DNA of 12,616 nt from assembly GCA_013286985.1 (NCBI GenBank), contig JABDEQ010000071.1:1-12616 (forward strand), given 5' to 3'. Shown here one piece after another: positions 6,554 through 12,616 of this stretch. The translations under genes and the position numbers were made by a program. The notes under the pieces are model-generated. The model did not search any database. It saw only the letters and a list, made by a program, of their open reading frames with translations, and had not been told where the DNA came from. Every line of letters starts with the position of its first letter. Position 1 is the first letter of the stretch. This DNA comes from Bacteroidota bacterium (GTDB taxonomy: Bacteria > Bacteroidota > Bacteroidia > Sphingobacteriales > Sphingobacteriaceae).

Positions 6554-9500
6554 ATGAATAAATTCATAAAAAATATTCTTGCTTTCGCCTTAAGAAACAG
6601 GTTTTTCATATTTTTTGTTACGGCCCTGCTTGCCGTTGCAGGATATATCAGCTTTAAAACCATTAGTATTGATGCTTTCCCCGATGTTACCAATACATCA
6701 GTAACTATTATATCACAGTGGCCGGGCCGCAGCGCCGAAGAGGTGGAGAAATTTGTTACCCGCCCGCTTGAAATTGCCATGAATCCGGCCGAAAAGAAGA
6801 CCAGTATCCGGTCATCCTCTCTTTTTGGCCTGTCGGTAGTAAAAATAACTTTTGATGATGATGTGGACTACGCATTTGCGCGTTTACAGATCAACAATCA
6901 CCTGGGCGATGCTGATTTACCCGATGGTGTAAATCCTTCGGTAGAACCTCCTTATGGCCCTACCGGCGAGATTTATCGCTTTACCTTAACCAGCAACAAA
7001 AGAACCGTTAAAGATTTAAAAACCATTGAAGACTGGGTTGTTGAGCGCGAGATACGTTCGGTACCCGGTATAGCTGATGTTAACAGCTTTGGCGGCGAGG
7101 TAAAGACCTACCAGATCACCATTAACCCCGAAAAAGCTGTTCAATACAATGTTACGCCCCTGCAGCTATACGATGCCGTTTCAAAAAGCAATGTAAACGT
7201 TGGCGGAGATGTGATTGACCAGGCTGGCCAAGCTTATGTAGTTAGGGGTATCGGCTTGTTGAATAACATTGATGAAATTAAAAACATCGTTATTAATAAT
7301 ATAAAAGGCACACCGGTTTATGTAAAAACCATTGCCGAAGTTACCGAATCGGCTTTGCCGCGTTTAGGCCAGGTTGGTCGCGATAAAGATCCGGATGTGA
7401 TTGAGGGTATAGTGGTAATGCGCAAGGGAGAAAACCCGAGTGTTGTTATAAAAAATCTTAAAGTAAAAATAAACGATCTTAATAATAAAATACTGCCCGA
7501 CGATGTAAAGCTGAAAACGTTTTATGATCGCGAGGACCTGGTAAATTTTGCTACCCATACCGTTTTACATAACATGGCCGAAGGTATCATCTTCGTAACC
7601 GTAATTGTGTTCCTGTTTATGGCCGATTGGCGCACCACGCTCATTGTTTCGCTTATTATTCCGCTGGCGCTTTTGTTTGCATTTATATGTCTGAAACTTA
7701 AGGGAATGTCGGCCAATTTGTTATCAATGGGTGCTATTGACTTTGGTATCATTATAGATGGGGCCGTGGTAATGGTTGAAGGGATCTTTGTTGTGCTTGA
7801 TCACCGGGCCAAAGAGGTGGGTATGGCCCATTACAACAAAATGAGCAAGCTGGGGCTAATAAAAAAGGCCTGCCTGGTAAATGGCAAGGGTATATTTTTC
7901 GCCAAGCTGATTATCATTACAGGTTTGCTGCCCATTTTTAGTTTTGAGAAGGTAGAAGGAAAAATGTTCTCGCCACTGGCCTGGACACTTGGCTTTGCTT
8001 TACTGGGTGCCGTAATACTTACTTTCACTTTTGTACCCGCACTGGCAAGCGTATTGTTAAATAAGGATGTAAAAGAAAAACACAATGTTTTTGTAAACTT
8101 CATTACGCACAACGCCATGAAGTTTTACTCGGTATGCTTTAAGGGACGAAAGCTTGTTTTTCCGATAGCCATTCTTGCACTGGTACTTAGTTTAGCCAGC
8201 TTCACTCTTTTAGGAACCGAGTTTTTACCCGAGCTTAACGAAGGAGCTATTTACGTACGCGCCACCGGCCCGTTAAGTATCTCGTTAAAAGAGTCGGTGA
8301 AGATGGCGAATGAGATGCGTAATATCTTTTTGAGTTTCGATGAGGTAAAACAGGTGATGTCGCAAACCGGGCGGCCAAATGATGGTACGGATGCTACAGG
8401 GTTTTACAATATTGAATTCCATGTGGATATTTATCCGCAGGACCAGTGGAAGCGAAAAGAAACCAAAGAAGAACTTATACAACGAATGCAGGAAAAGCTT
8501 AAGTTTTTCCCCGGTGTCGACATTAACTTTTCCCAGCCTATTTCCGATAACGTGGAAGAAGCGGTTTCGGGTGTAAAAGGATCTATAGTTGTTAAAATGT
8601 TTGGCGATGATTATAAATACATCGAAAAACGTGAGGTAAATATTTATTCGATTTTAAAGGGCGTAAAAGGAATTGAGGATTTAGGGATCCTTCATAATGT
8701 TGGTCAGCCAGAATTAGATATCGATTTAAACCAGCAGGAAATGGCTCAATATGGTGTTACTGCTGCCGATGCAAATGCCGTAATTGAAATGGCCATTGGC
8801 GGCAAGGCGGTGACACAGATTTATGAAGGCGAGCGCAAGTTTGATTTGCGTATACGCTACCCCGAAGATTTCAGGAACAACGAACAAGCTATAGGCGACT
8901 TACGTGTACCCACCCTTGGTGGTAATACCGTGCCCCTGCGCGAAATTGCCAGCATCAAAAAGCTAACCGGCATCAGCATGATCTATCGCGATGATCATCA
9001 GCGTTATGGCGCCATAAAATTCTCTATCCGCGGCAGGGATATGGGAAGCACTATTAAAGAAGCACAGGATAAAGTTAACGCCCAAATCAAGCTGCCAAAA
9101 GGCTACTCGTTACAATGGGCCGGTGATTTTGAAAATCAGCAGCGTGCTACCAAAAGGCTGAGCCAGGTAGTTCCTATCAGTTTGCTGATCATTTTTTTCA
9201 TCCTGTTTATCCTGTTCGGCAACTTCCGCGATTCGCTGCTGGTATTGAACAATGTTCCGTTTGCCATTATGGGCGGCATATTGGCATTGCTCATAACGGG
9301 CGTAAACTTCAATATTTCGGCGGGTATTGGTTTTATAGCCTTGTTTGGTATTTGCGTACAAAACGGTGTGATATTGATAACCAAATTTAAAAGCAACATC
9401 ACCCATTTAAAACATCATACCACATGGGCATCATTTGCAATTGCTATTAAAGCCGGCGTTGAGGATCGTTTGCGCCCGGTGGTGATGACTGCAATGATGG

Positions 9501-9685
9501 CGGCTATTGGCTTATTGCCGGCAGCAATGTCAAACGGTATAGGTTCAGAGGCATCAAAACCATTGGCTATTGTGGTGATAGGCGGCCTGATAACCAACAC
9601 CATATTTAATTTATTTATTTTCCCGATAGTATTCTTTTGGTCATATCGTAAACGGGTTGAGAGCGGATTAGTGAGCAGGATGTAA
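6554..9685 (+). CDS. czcA: CzcA/CusA-family heavy-metal RND efflux pump
   Basis: Inner-membrane proton/metal antiporter of the HME-RND family; 1043 residues is full length. It has an N-terminal TM1 (about 14-34), a first periplasmic loop (about 35-335), TM2-TM6 (about 338-502), a further TM near 533-553, a second periplasmic loop (about 555-868) and a closing TM bundle (about 870-1032). The TM4 motif DFGIIIDGAVVMVEG (396-410) places D396, D402 and E409 at spacings of 6 and 7, as for D402, D408 and E415 of Cupriavidus CzcA, the proton-relay residues. By eye against remembered E. coli CusA, the copper-ligand positions M573 and M623 seem to be N619 and E669 here. Divalent export (Zn, Co, Cd or Ni) is therefore more likely than Cu/Ag. 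The motif ends VEG rather than the usual VEN. The ATG is preceded by a purine-rich aaaagaaa. The symbol denotes family, not proven substrate. Confidence 0.94.
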   Translation: MNKFIKNILAFALRNRFFIFFVTALLAVAGYISFKTISIDAFPDVTNTSVTIISQWPGRSAEEVEKFVTRPLEIAMNPAEKKTSIRSSSLFGLSVVKITFDDDVDYAFARLQINNHLGDADLPDGVNPSVEPPYGPTGEIYRFTLTSNKRTVKDLKTIEDWVVEREIRSVPGIADVNSFGGEVKTYQITINPEKAVQYNVTPLQLYDAVSKSNVNVGGDVIDQAGQAYVVRGIGLLNNIDEIKNIVINNIKGTPVYVKTIAEVTESALPRLGQVGRDKDPDVIEGIVVMRKGENPSVVIKNLKVKINDLNNKILPDDVKLKTFYDREDLVNFATHTVLHNMAEGIIFVTVIVFLFMADWRTTLIVSLIIPLALLFAFICLKLKGMSANLLSMGAIDFGIIIDGAVVMVEGIFVVLDHRAKEVGMAHYNKMSKLGLIKKACLVNGKGIFFAKLIIITGLLPIFSFEKVEGKMFSPLAWTLGFALLGAVILTFTFVPALASVLLNKDVKEKHNVFVNFITHNAMKFYSVCFKGRKLVFPIAILALVLSLASFTLLGTEFLPELNEGAIYVRATGPLSISLKESVKMANEMRNIFLSFDEVKQVMSQTGRPNDGTDATGFYNIEFHVDIYPQDQWKRKETKEELIQRMQEKLKFFPGVDINFSQPISDNVEEAVSGVKGSIVVKMFGDDYKYIEKREVNIYSILKGVKGIEDLGILHNVGQPELDIDLNQQEMAQYGVTAADANAVIEMAIGGKAVTQIYEGERKFDLRIRYPEDFRNNEQAIGDLRVPTLGGNTVPLREIASIKKLTGISMIYRDDHQRYGAIKFSIRGRDMGSTIKEAQDKVNAQIKLPKGYSLQWAGDFENQQRATKRLSQVVPISLLIIFFILFILFGNFRDSLLVLNNVPFAIMGGILALLITGVNFNISAGIGFIALFGICVQNGVILITKFKSNITHLKHHTTWASFAIAIKAGVEDRLRPVVMTAMMAAIGLLPAAMSNGIGSEASKPLAIVVIGGLITNTIFNLFIFPIVFFWSYRKRVESGLVSRM

Positions 9686-9722
9686 TCAACCCGACAATAC
9701 CCCTTTATTATATTTTGTAAAC

Positions 9723-9749
9723 GGCAGTGCGGCAAACGTCGCACTTGCC
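9723..9749. terminator. Possible hairpin between convergent genes (stem 1)
   Basis: GGCAGTGCG (9723-9731) pairs with CGCACTTGCC (9740-9749), with one bulged base and an 8-nt loop. It sits 37 bp past the pump stop codon in a gap between convergent genes. There is no T-run on either strand, so it is not a classic intrinsic terminator; it may stabilise the mRNA 3' end or be chance. Confidence 0.3.
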
Positions 9750-9785
9750 TGATACAAACCTCTTAAAAATGTCTATTCAGACCGC

Positions 9786-9827
9786 AGGCTGTTTACCGGG
9801 TTAGCTAACGCAGCCTTTATAATTTTA
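9786..9827 (+). terminator. Possible terminator of the efflux operon (stem 2)
   Basis: AGGCTG (9786-9791) pairs with CAGCCT (9811-9816) and is followed by a T-rich tail on the plus strand (TTATAATTTT). The loop is long (19 nt) and contains the palindrome GTTAGCTAAC. It is placed correctly between the pump gene and the convergent J-domain gene. The short stem makes it a weak call. Confidence 0.3.
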
Positions 9828-9835
9828 ACACTTTA

Positions 9836-10282
9836 TTATGCTGATGCAACCAGCTTGCTCAAACTTCTGTAAACGTAGTTATTGAAAATATGCCTGCGGG
9901 CAAAACGTCCGGGAGAATCGGAGTTAATCATTTTTATGTAGACAGCTTTAGGCACATCAAAATATTCGTATGAATTGCCATCGGCAAAGTACATGGTTAA
10001 TACCTGCGATTTAAAATCAAAATCGGTAATTGCAGACCCGATAGTTAAGTTATATTCCTGCAACGACTGGTTGCGCGTTTCGGGAGCTATGCTTACCAAA
10101 AAATGATAGGCTTCGATGATCTGTTTACTTTTTTCTTCGGCTTCTAGCTTCATTTCAGCATTATCGTGAAACTTATCGGGATGCCAGGTTTTCACTAACG
10201 ATCTGTAAACCGTTTTTAATTCCTGCAATTCGGCCGCTTCATTTACATTTAACAGTTTCCTGTAATCAACAATTTTTTTCAT
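9836..10282 (-). CDS. Small J-domain protein with C-terminal KTSC domain
   Basis: 148-residue soluble protein with two domains. Residues about 5-66 are a J domain: YRKLLNVNEAAELQELKTVYRSLVKTW, then the diagnostic HPD at 34-36 and helix III. J domains stimulate Hsp70 (DnaK) ATPase activity, and the intact HPD suggests this one can. Residues about 83-140 match the KTSC domain: TMYFADGNSYEYFDVPKAVYIKMINS, with YxY as YEY (105-107), then FARRHIFNNYVY. KTSC is named from the C-terminus of some lysyl-tRNA synthetases. Its function is unknown and RNA binding has been suggested. There are no Gly/Phe or zinc-finger regions, so this is not a general DnaJ. Transcribed from the opposite strand, convergent with the efflux operon; nothing ties it to metal resistance. 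Confidence 0.9.
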   Translation of the reverse strand: MKKIVDYRKLLNVNEAAELQELKTVYRSLVKTWHPDKFHDNAEMKLEAEEKSKQIIEAYHFLVSIAPETRNQSLQEYNLTIGSAITDFDFKSQVLTMYFADGNSYEYFDVPKAVYIKMINSDSPGRFARRHIFNNYVYRSLSKLVASA

Positions 10283-10365
10283 AACATACCTGATCTTGTA
10301 CTTATTATCGTTGAAGAGGGCGTCTGTTTAATGGTTAAATTGCCTTTTCCAAGAAAATAATCGCG

Positions 10366-10373
10366 CAAAGGTA
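10366..10373 (-). promoter_or_regulatory. -7 promoter box for the J-domain/KTSC gene
   Basis: On the minus strand this reads TACCTTTG, an exact TAnnTTTG match and the same octamer as at the efflux promoter. It lies 83 nt upstream of the ATG at 10282, so the leader would be roughly 75-80 nt. No clear -33 TTTG is seen at normal distance. It gives the J-domain gene its own promoter, separate from the acetyltransferase gene. Confidence 0.5.
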
Positions 10374-10450
10374 CGCTTTATTAGCTGAAATAGTGAGGGT
10401 TAATCAAAAATGGATTTTTAAACGAATGTGGGATAACCAGCACCAGCAGG

Positions 10451-10906
10451 TTACAATGTTTTACTATAACACAAACTGGTTTCTAAACCAACATATGGGC
10501 CATAATTATCGCCCAGTATATAACCGCCCTTTTGGTATAAGCCAATTGCAGCCAGTTGCTTCTCCCCGGTCTCCAAAATCATCCGTTTATAACCCAGAGA
10601 CCCCGCCCAGGCTTCCAGTTCTTTCAACACCATTGCGCTAATGCCCATGCCCCTGAACTGTTGCCTCACATACATGCGCTTAACTTCTGCCGCTGGCATA
10701 TCAAACGCCTTAAAACAGCCGCATCCTGCCGGTTGCCCATCAACATAGGCTATTACAACTGTATCTATCTTTTCTATAACGTTGTGCTGATCATAGGTAT
10801 TCATCAGTTCGTCATAAGTCGCGCGTAATTCGGCATCCAGTTCAGTAATTAATATGCGAAAATCGGGGTCAGTGCTATTAGTGTGTTTAAGGGTGATGGC
10901 ATTCAT
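10451..10906 (-). CDS. GNAT-family N-acetyltransferase
   Basis: Soluble acetyl-CoA-dependent acetyltransferase of 151 residues, the usual single-domain GNAT size. The central strand and loop AEVKRMYVRQQFRGMGISAMVLKELEAWA (about 73-101) is motif A. Q83-F-R-G86-M-G88 fits the Q/RxxGxG/A pyrophosphate-binding loop, followed by the helix that carries CoA. Motif B follows as KRMILETGEKQLAAIGLYQKGGY (107-129), with the typical LYxxxGY. The C-terminus NYGPYVGLETSLCYSK resembles small GNATs of unknown substrate. Substrate cannot be predicted. The ATG at 10904-10906 gives a natural N-terminus. The gene lies 47 bp downstream of the second LytTR regulator gene on the same strand, with a possible promoter box of its own in between. 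Confidence 0.92.
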   Translation of the reverse strand: MNAITLKHTNSTDPDFRILITELDAELRATYDELMNTYDQHNVIEKIDTVVIAYVDGQPAGCGCFKAFDMPAAEVKRMYVRQQFRGMGISAMVLKELEAWAGSLGYKRMILETGEKQLAAIGLYQKGGYILGDNYGPYVGLETSLCYSKTL

Positions 10907-10911
10907 GTTTG

Positions 10912-10919
10912 CAAAAATA
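10912..10919 (-). promoter_or_regulatory. Possible -7 box at the acetyltransferase start
   Basis: The minus strand reads TATTTTTG, fitting TAnnTTTG, and ends 5 nt before the ATG at 10906, which would make the mRNA start at or near the ATG (leaderless). The same 5-nt spacing is seen at the regulator gene starting at 1859. No -33 box was found, and A/T-rich DNA makes chance matches likely. Confidence 0.3.
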
Positions 10920-10953
10920 AAAATATCCGGATAGGTAATCCCATTTTTGCCCG

Positions 10954-11670
10954 CTACCTTTTTAAATATCGTCCCTTTAATATTTTGTCCATCACTTCAT
11001 CATAAAAGCTTAAGCCGATGGTGATTTTTCTATCTCCCAGATGCAGCATACTGCCTTCAATGGTGTTGATCTTATCCAGATTGACGATATGGCTTTTATG
11101 CACCTGCAAGAATTTTTCAACAGGTAGTTTTTCCAGGATGCCTTTTATGGTGAGGTATACAATCAGCTTATCATCTGTTGTATAAAGCGTTACGTAGTTG
11201 GCCATGGCTTCAATGTAAAGCAAATCGTCATAATTTACTTTTTCAATTTTGCCATCGCATTTAACATAAAAATAACCGGCGTTTTTTTCGGGCTGAATTG
11301 CCTTTTGTTTCAAAGTATGCAGTTCGAGCGCTTTTTGTGAAGCCTTTAAAAAACGTTCCAATGAAAAAGGTTTAACCAGGTAGTCGATCACGGCCAGCTC
11401 AAAACCATCCAATGCATATTGTCCGTAAGCGGTAGTCATAATTACCATAGGCAGGTTATCGGCCGAGCGCAAAAAATCAAGCCCGTTGATCTTTGGCATA
11501 TTGATGTCCAGAAAAATCAAATCGACATCAAATTTATTAATCAATCCCGCGGCCTTTAAAGGATTCTCGGCCGCTCCAACCAGGGTTAAAAAGTCGATCT
11601 CTTCTACGTATTCCTGCAATAATTTGCGGGCTATCGGCTCATCATCAATTATCAGGCAATTCAGCGTCAT
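10954..11670 (-). CDS. LytTR-family response regulator (second pair)
   Basis: Response regulator of 238 residues with a receiver domain (about 3-115) and a LytTR DNA-binding domain (about 133-234). The receiver has acidic residues DDE at 9-11, phospho-acceptor D55 in FLDINMP, T79-T80 and K100 in YLVKP. The LytTR part shows YFYVKCDGKIEKV, LLYIEAMANYV, LQVHKSHIVNL and a KITIGLSFYDEV end. The start codon overlaps the kinase stop in ATGA, which fixes the start and implies translational coupling. It shares domain layout with the regulator at 895-1605, but the residues differ widely outside motifs, so the two pairs are not a recent duplication. Target genes are unknown. Confidence 0.95.
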   Translation of the reverse strand: MTLNCLIIDDEPIARKLLQEYVEEIDFLTLVGAAENPLKAAGLINKFDVDLIFLDINMPKINGLDFLRSADNLPMVIMTTAYGQYALDGFELAVIDYLVKPFSLERFLKASQKALELHTLKQKAIQPEKNAGYFYVKCDGKIEKVNYDDLLYIEAMANYVTLYTTDDKLIVYLTIKGILEKLPVEKFLQVHKSHIVNLDKINTIEGSMLHLGDRKITIGLSFYDEVMDKILKGRYLKR

Positions 11671-12616
11671 ACATTTAATAAAGTTAGGTGTATTCCAAAG
11701 CCTTCGTCATTGTTATCAATTGCCAAAAGGTGCTTATCCGGATAAATCAGTTCAAGGCGACGCCTTGTATTAGCAATGCCCAAACCGGATGATTTTTCGG
11801 GACTGCTGATAAAAGTATCCTTTGTATTAAATACAGTAAAAAATATTGCGCCCCTGTCATAATTCAATGAGATATCAACCCTGTTGTCTTTGCTTTCATT
11901 AAAGCCAACATATTTAAAAGCATTTTCTATAAAGGTAATTAACAACAAGGGCGCAATTTTAATATTTCCATCAATATTGGTCGCGCAAAAGTTGACCACT
12001 ATGCGTTCGTCCATTCTGCTTTTTTGCAGGGTAATATAATTTTTGATGTAATTAAGCTCCCTTTCCAGTTCAATCTGATCAACGTTGCACTCGTATAACT
12101 GATAGCGAAGCATTTCAGAAAATACCAGCAACATATCGCGGGCGGTTTTATTTGATTTATCAATGTGCCCGTAAATAGAATTGATCGAGTTAAACAAAAA
12201 GTGCGGGTTAAATTGCGCCCTTAAAAAATTAAGCTCGTTGGATGCCCGTTCACTTTCAATTTTTTCAATATAAAGCTGCGACCGTATTTTATCGGCAATC
12301 ATCTTCCCTGTTAAAATTACCACTACCCAAAACAGAATATTGATAAACGAATTATAAAAAACCATCAGGTAATCGAAATGATTATCCGTGATTTTAAATA
12401 CATACCGGTAAACAAAAACAGACACCGGTACCCGCAAAATAGCGGTAACAACTATTGCCGATACAAAGCACAATACAAAAACTAAATACTTCTTTTTATT
12501 AAGCAAATACGGAATAGCGTAAAACGAATTGAAATAATAGTTAGCCGCAATAAAAATCAGGTAGCAAAATTGAATGGTAATGGCATGGGTAATTACCAGC
12601 GTACTGTTGCGGAAAA
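11667..12616 (-). CDS. LytS/YehU-type sensor histidine kinase, 5'-truncated by window edge
   Basis: Membrane histidine kinase paired with the LytTR regulator that overlaps its stop codon. The frame has no stop from 11667 to the right edge. Bases beyond 12506 translate as hydrophobic segments (for example ITIQFCYLIFIAANYYF), and the TTG at 12506 is an internal Leu codon, so the true start lies outside the window. At least three hydrophobic segments are visible (near 12540-12610, 12410-12490 and 12305-12360), then a coiled linker (QLYIEKIESERASNELNFLRAQ). The phospho-acceptor motif PHFLFNSIN has its His codon at 12201-12203. The N-box (APLLLITFIENAFKY) and G-box (SSGLGIANTRRRLELIYP) follow. All catalytic elements are intact; the signal is unknown. 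Confidence 0.93.
   Translation of the reverse strand, partial: FRNSTLVITHAITIQFCYLIFIAANYYFNSFYAIPYLLNKKKYLVFVLCFVSAIVVTAILRVPVSVFVYRYVFKITDNHFDYLMVFYNSFINILFWVVVILTGKMIADKIRSQLYIEKIESERASNELNFLRAQFNPHFLFNSINSIYGHIDKSNKTARDMLLVFSEMLRYQLYECNVDQIELERELNYIKNYITLQKSRMDERIVVNFCATNIDGNIKIAPLLLITFIENAFKYVGFNESKDNRVDISLNYDRGAIFFTVFNTKDTFISSPEKSSGLGIANTRRRLELIYPDKHLLAIDNNDEGFGIHLTLLNV

Noticed and set aside
8379..8576. Plus-strand open frame inside the pump gene
   Set aside because: Out of frame within an intact, motif-complete pump gene.
9415..9744. Minus-strand open frame of 109 codons overlapping the 3' end of the pump gene
   Set aside because: Antisense shadow of the pump's conserved transmembrane coding sequence, with no promoter or domain support.
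10393..10641. Plus-strand open frame of 82 codons opposite the acetyltransferase gene
   Set aside because: It lies mostly antisense to a clear GNAT gene, has low-complexity Pro/Arg/Asn-rich sequence and no recognisable domain.

Overview
The window looks like chromosome of a Bacteroidota bacterium, most likely Sphingobacteriaceae in the Mucilaginibacter/Pedobacter range. This is inferred, not tested. The reasons are moderate AT-richness, poor Shine-Dalgarno sequences, TAnnTTTG-type -7 promoter boxes, several LytS/LytTR two-component pairs, a small DnaJ-KTSC protein and a GGCTnnAGCC palindromic intergenic repeat. No rRNA, tRNA, CRISPR array, transposase or phage gene was seen.

Layout. (1) Positions 2-1605 (+) hold the 3' part of a LytS-type membrane histidine kinase and its LytTR response regulator, joined by an ATGA overlap. 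(2) Positions 1606-1858 are an intergenic spacer filled mainly by a nested inverted repeat. It also carries an 18-bp exact copy of codons from the next gene. (3) Positions 1859-9685 (+) form a heavy-metal efflux locus: an OmpR/PhoB-type regulator, a HAMP/HisKA sensor kinase, a 172-bp regulatory gap, then an outer-membrane TolC/CzcC-like channel, a lipoprotein periplasmic adaptor, and a 1043-residue CzcA-type RND pump. (4) Positions 9836-10906 (-) hold a J-domain/KTSC protein and a GNAT acetyltransferase. (5) Positions 10954-12616 (-) hold a second LytTR regulator and LytS-type kinase pair, again with an ATGA overlap, running off the right edge.

How the genes work together. The kinase at 2546-3904 probably senses periplasmic metal or envelope stress and phosphorylates the regulator encoded just before it. 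The regulator would then switch on the three efflux genes. The gap before the channel gene carries two runs of TAAT boxes spaced exactly 11 bp apart (three boxes, then four). The second run ends just before a good -7 box and there is no recognisable -33 box, as expected for an activator-dependent promoter bound by tandem OmpR/PhoB-family monomers. Channel, adaptor and pump would assemble into an envelope-spanning proton-driven exporter. Pump residues D396, D402 and E409 keep the spacing of the CzcA proton-relay residues, so a divalent cation is a better guess than Cu(I)/Ag(I).

No wholly new system is evident. The most interesting points are the 11-bp-phased TAAT arrays, the nested palindrome with the copied regulator fragment beside it, and the J-KTSC fusion. 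Both terminal kinases are cut by the window: the ATG at 116 and the TTG at 12506 are internal codons, because each frame stays open to the window edge.
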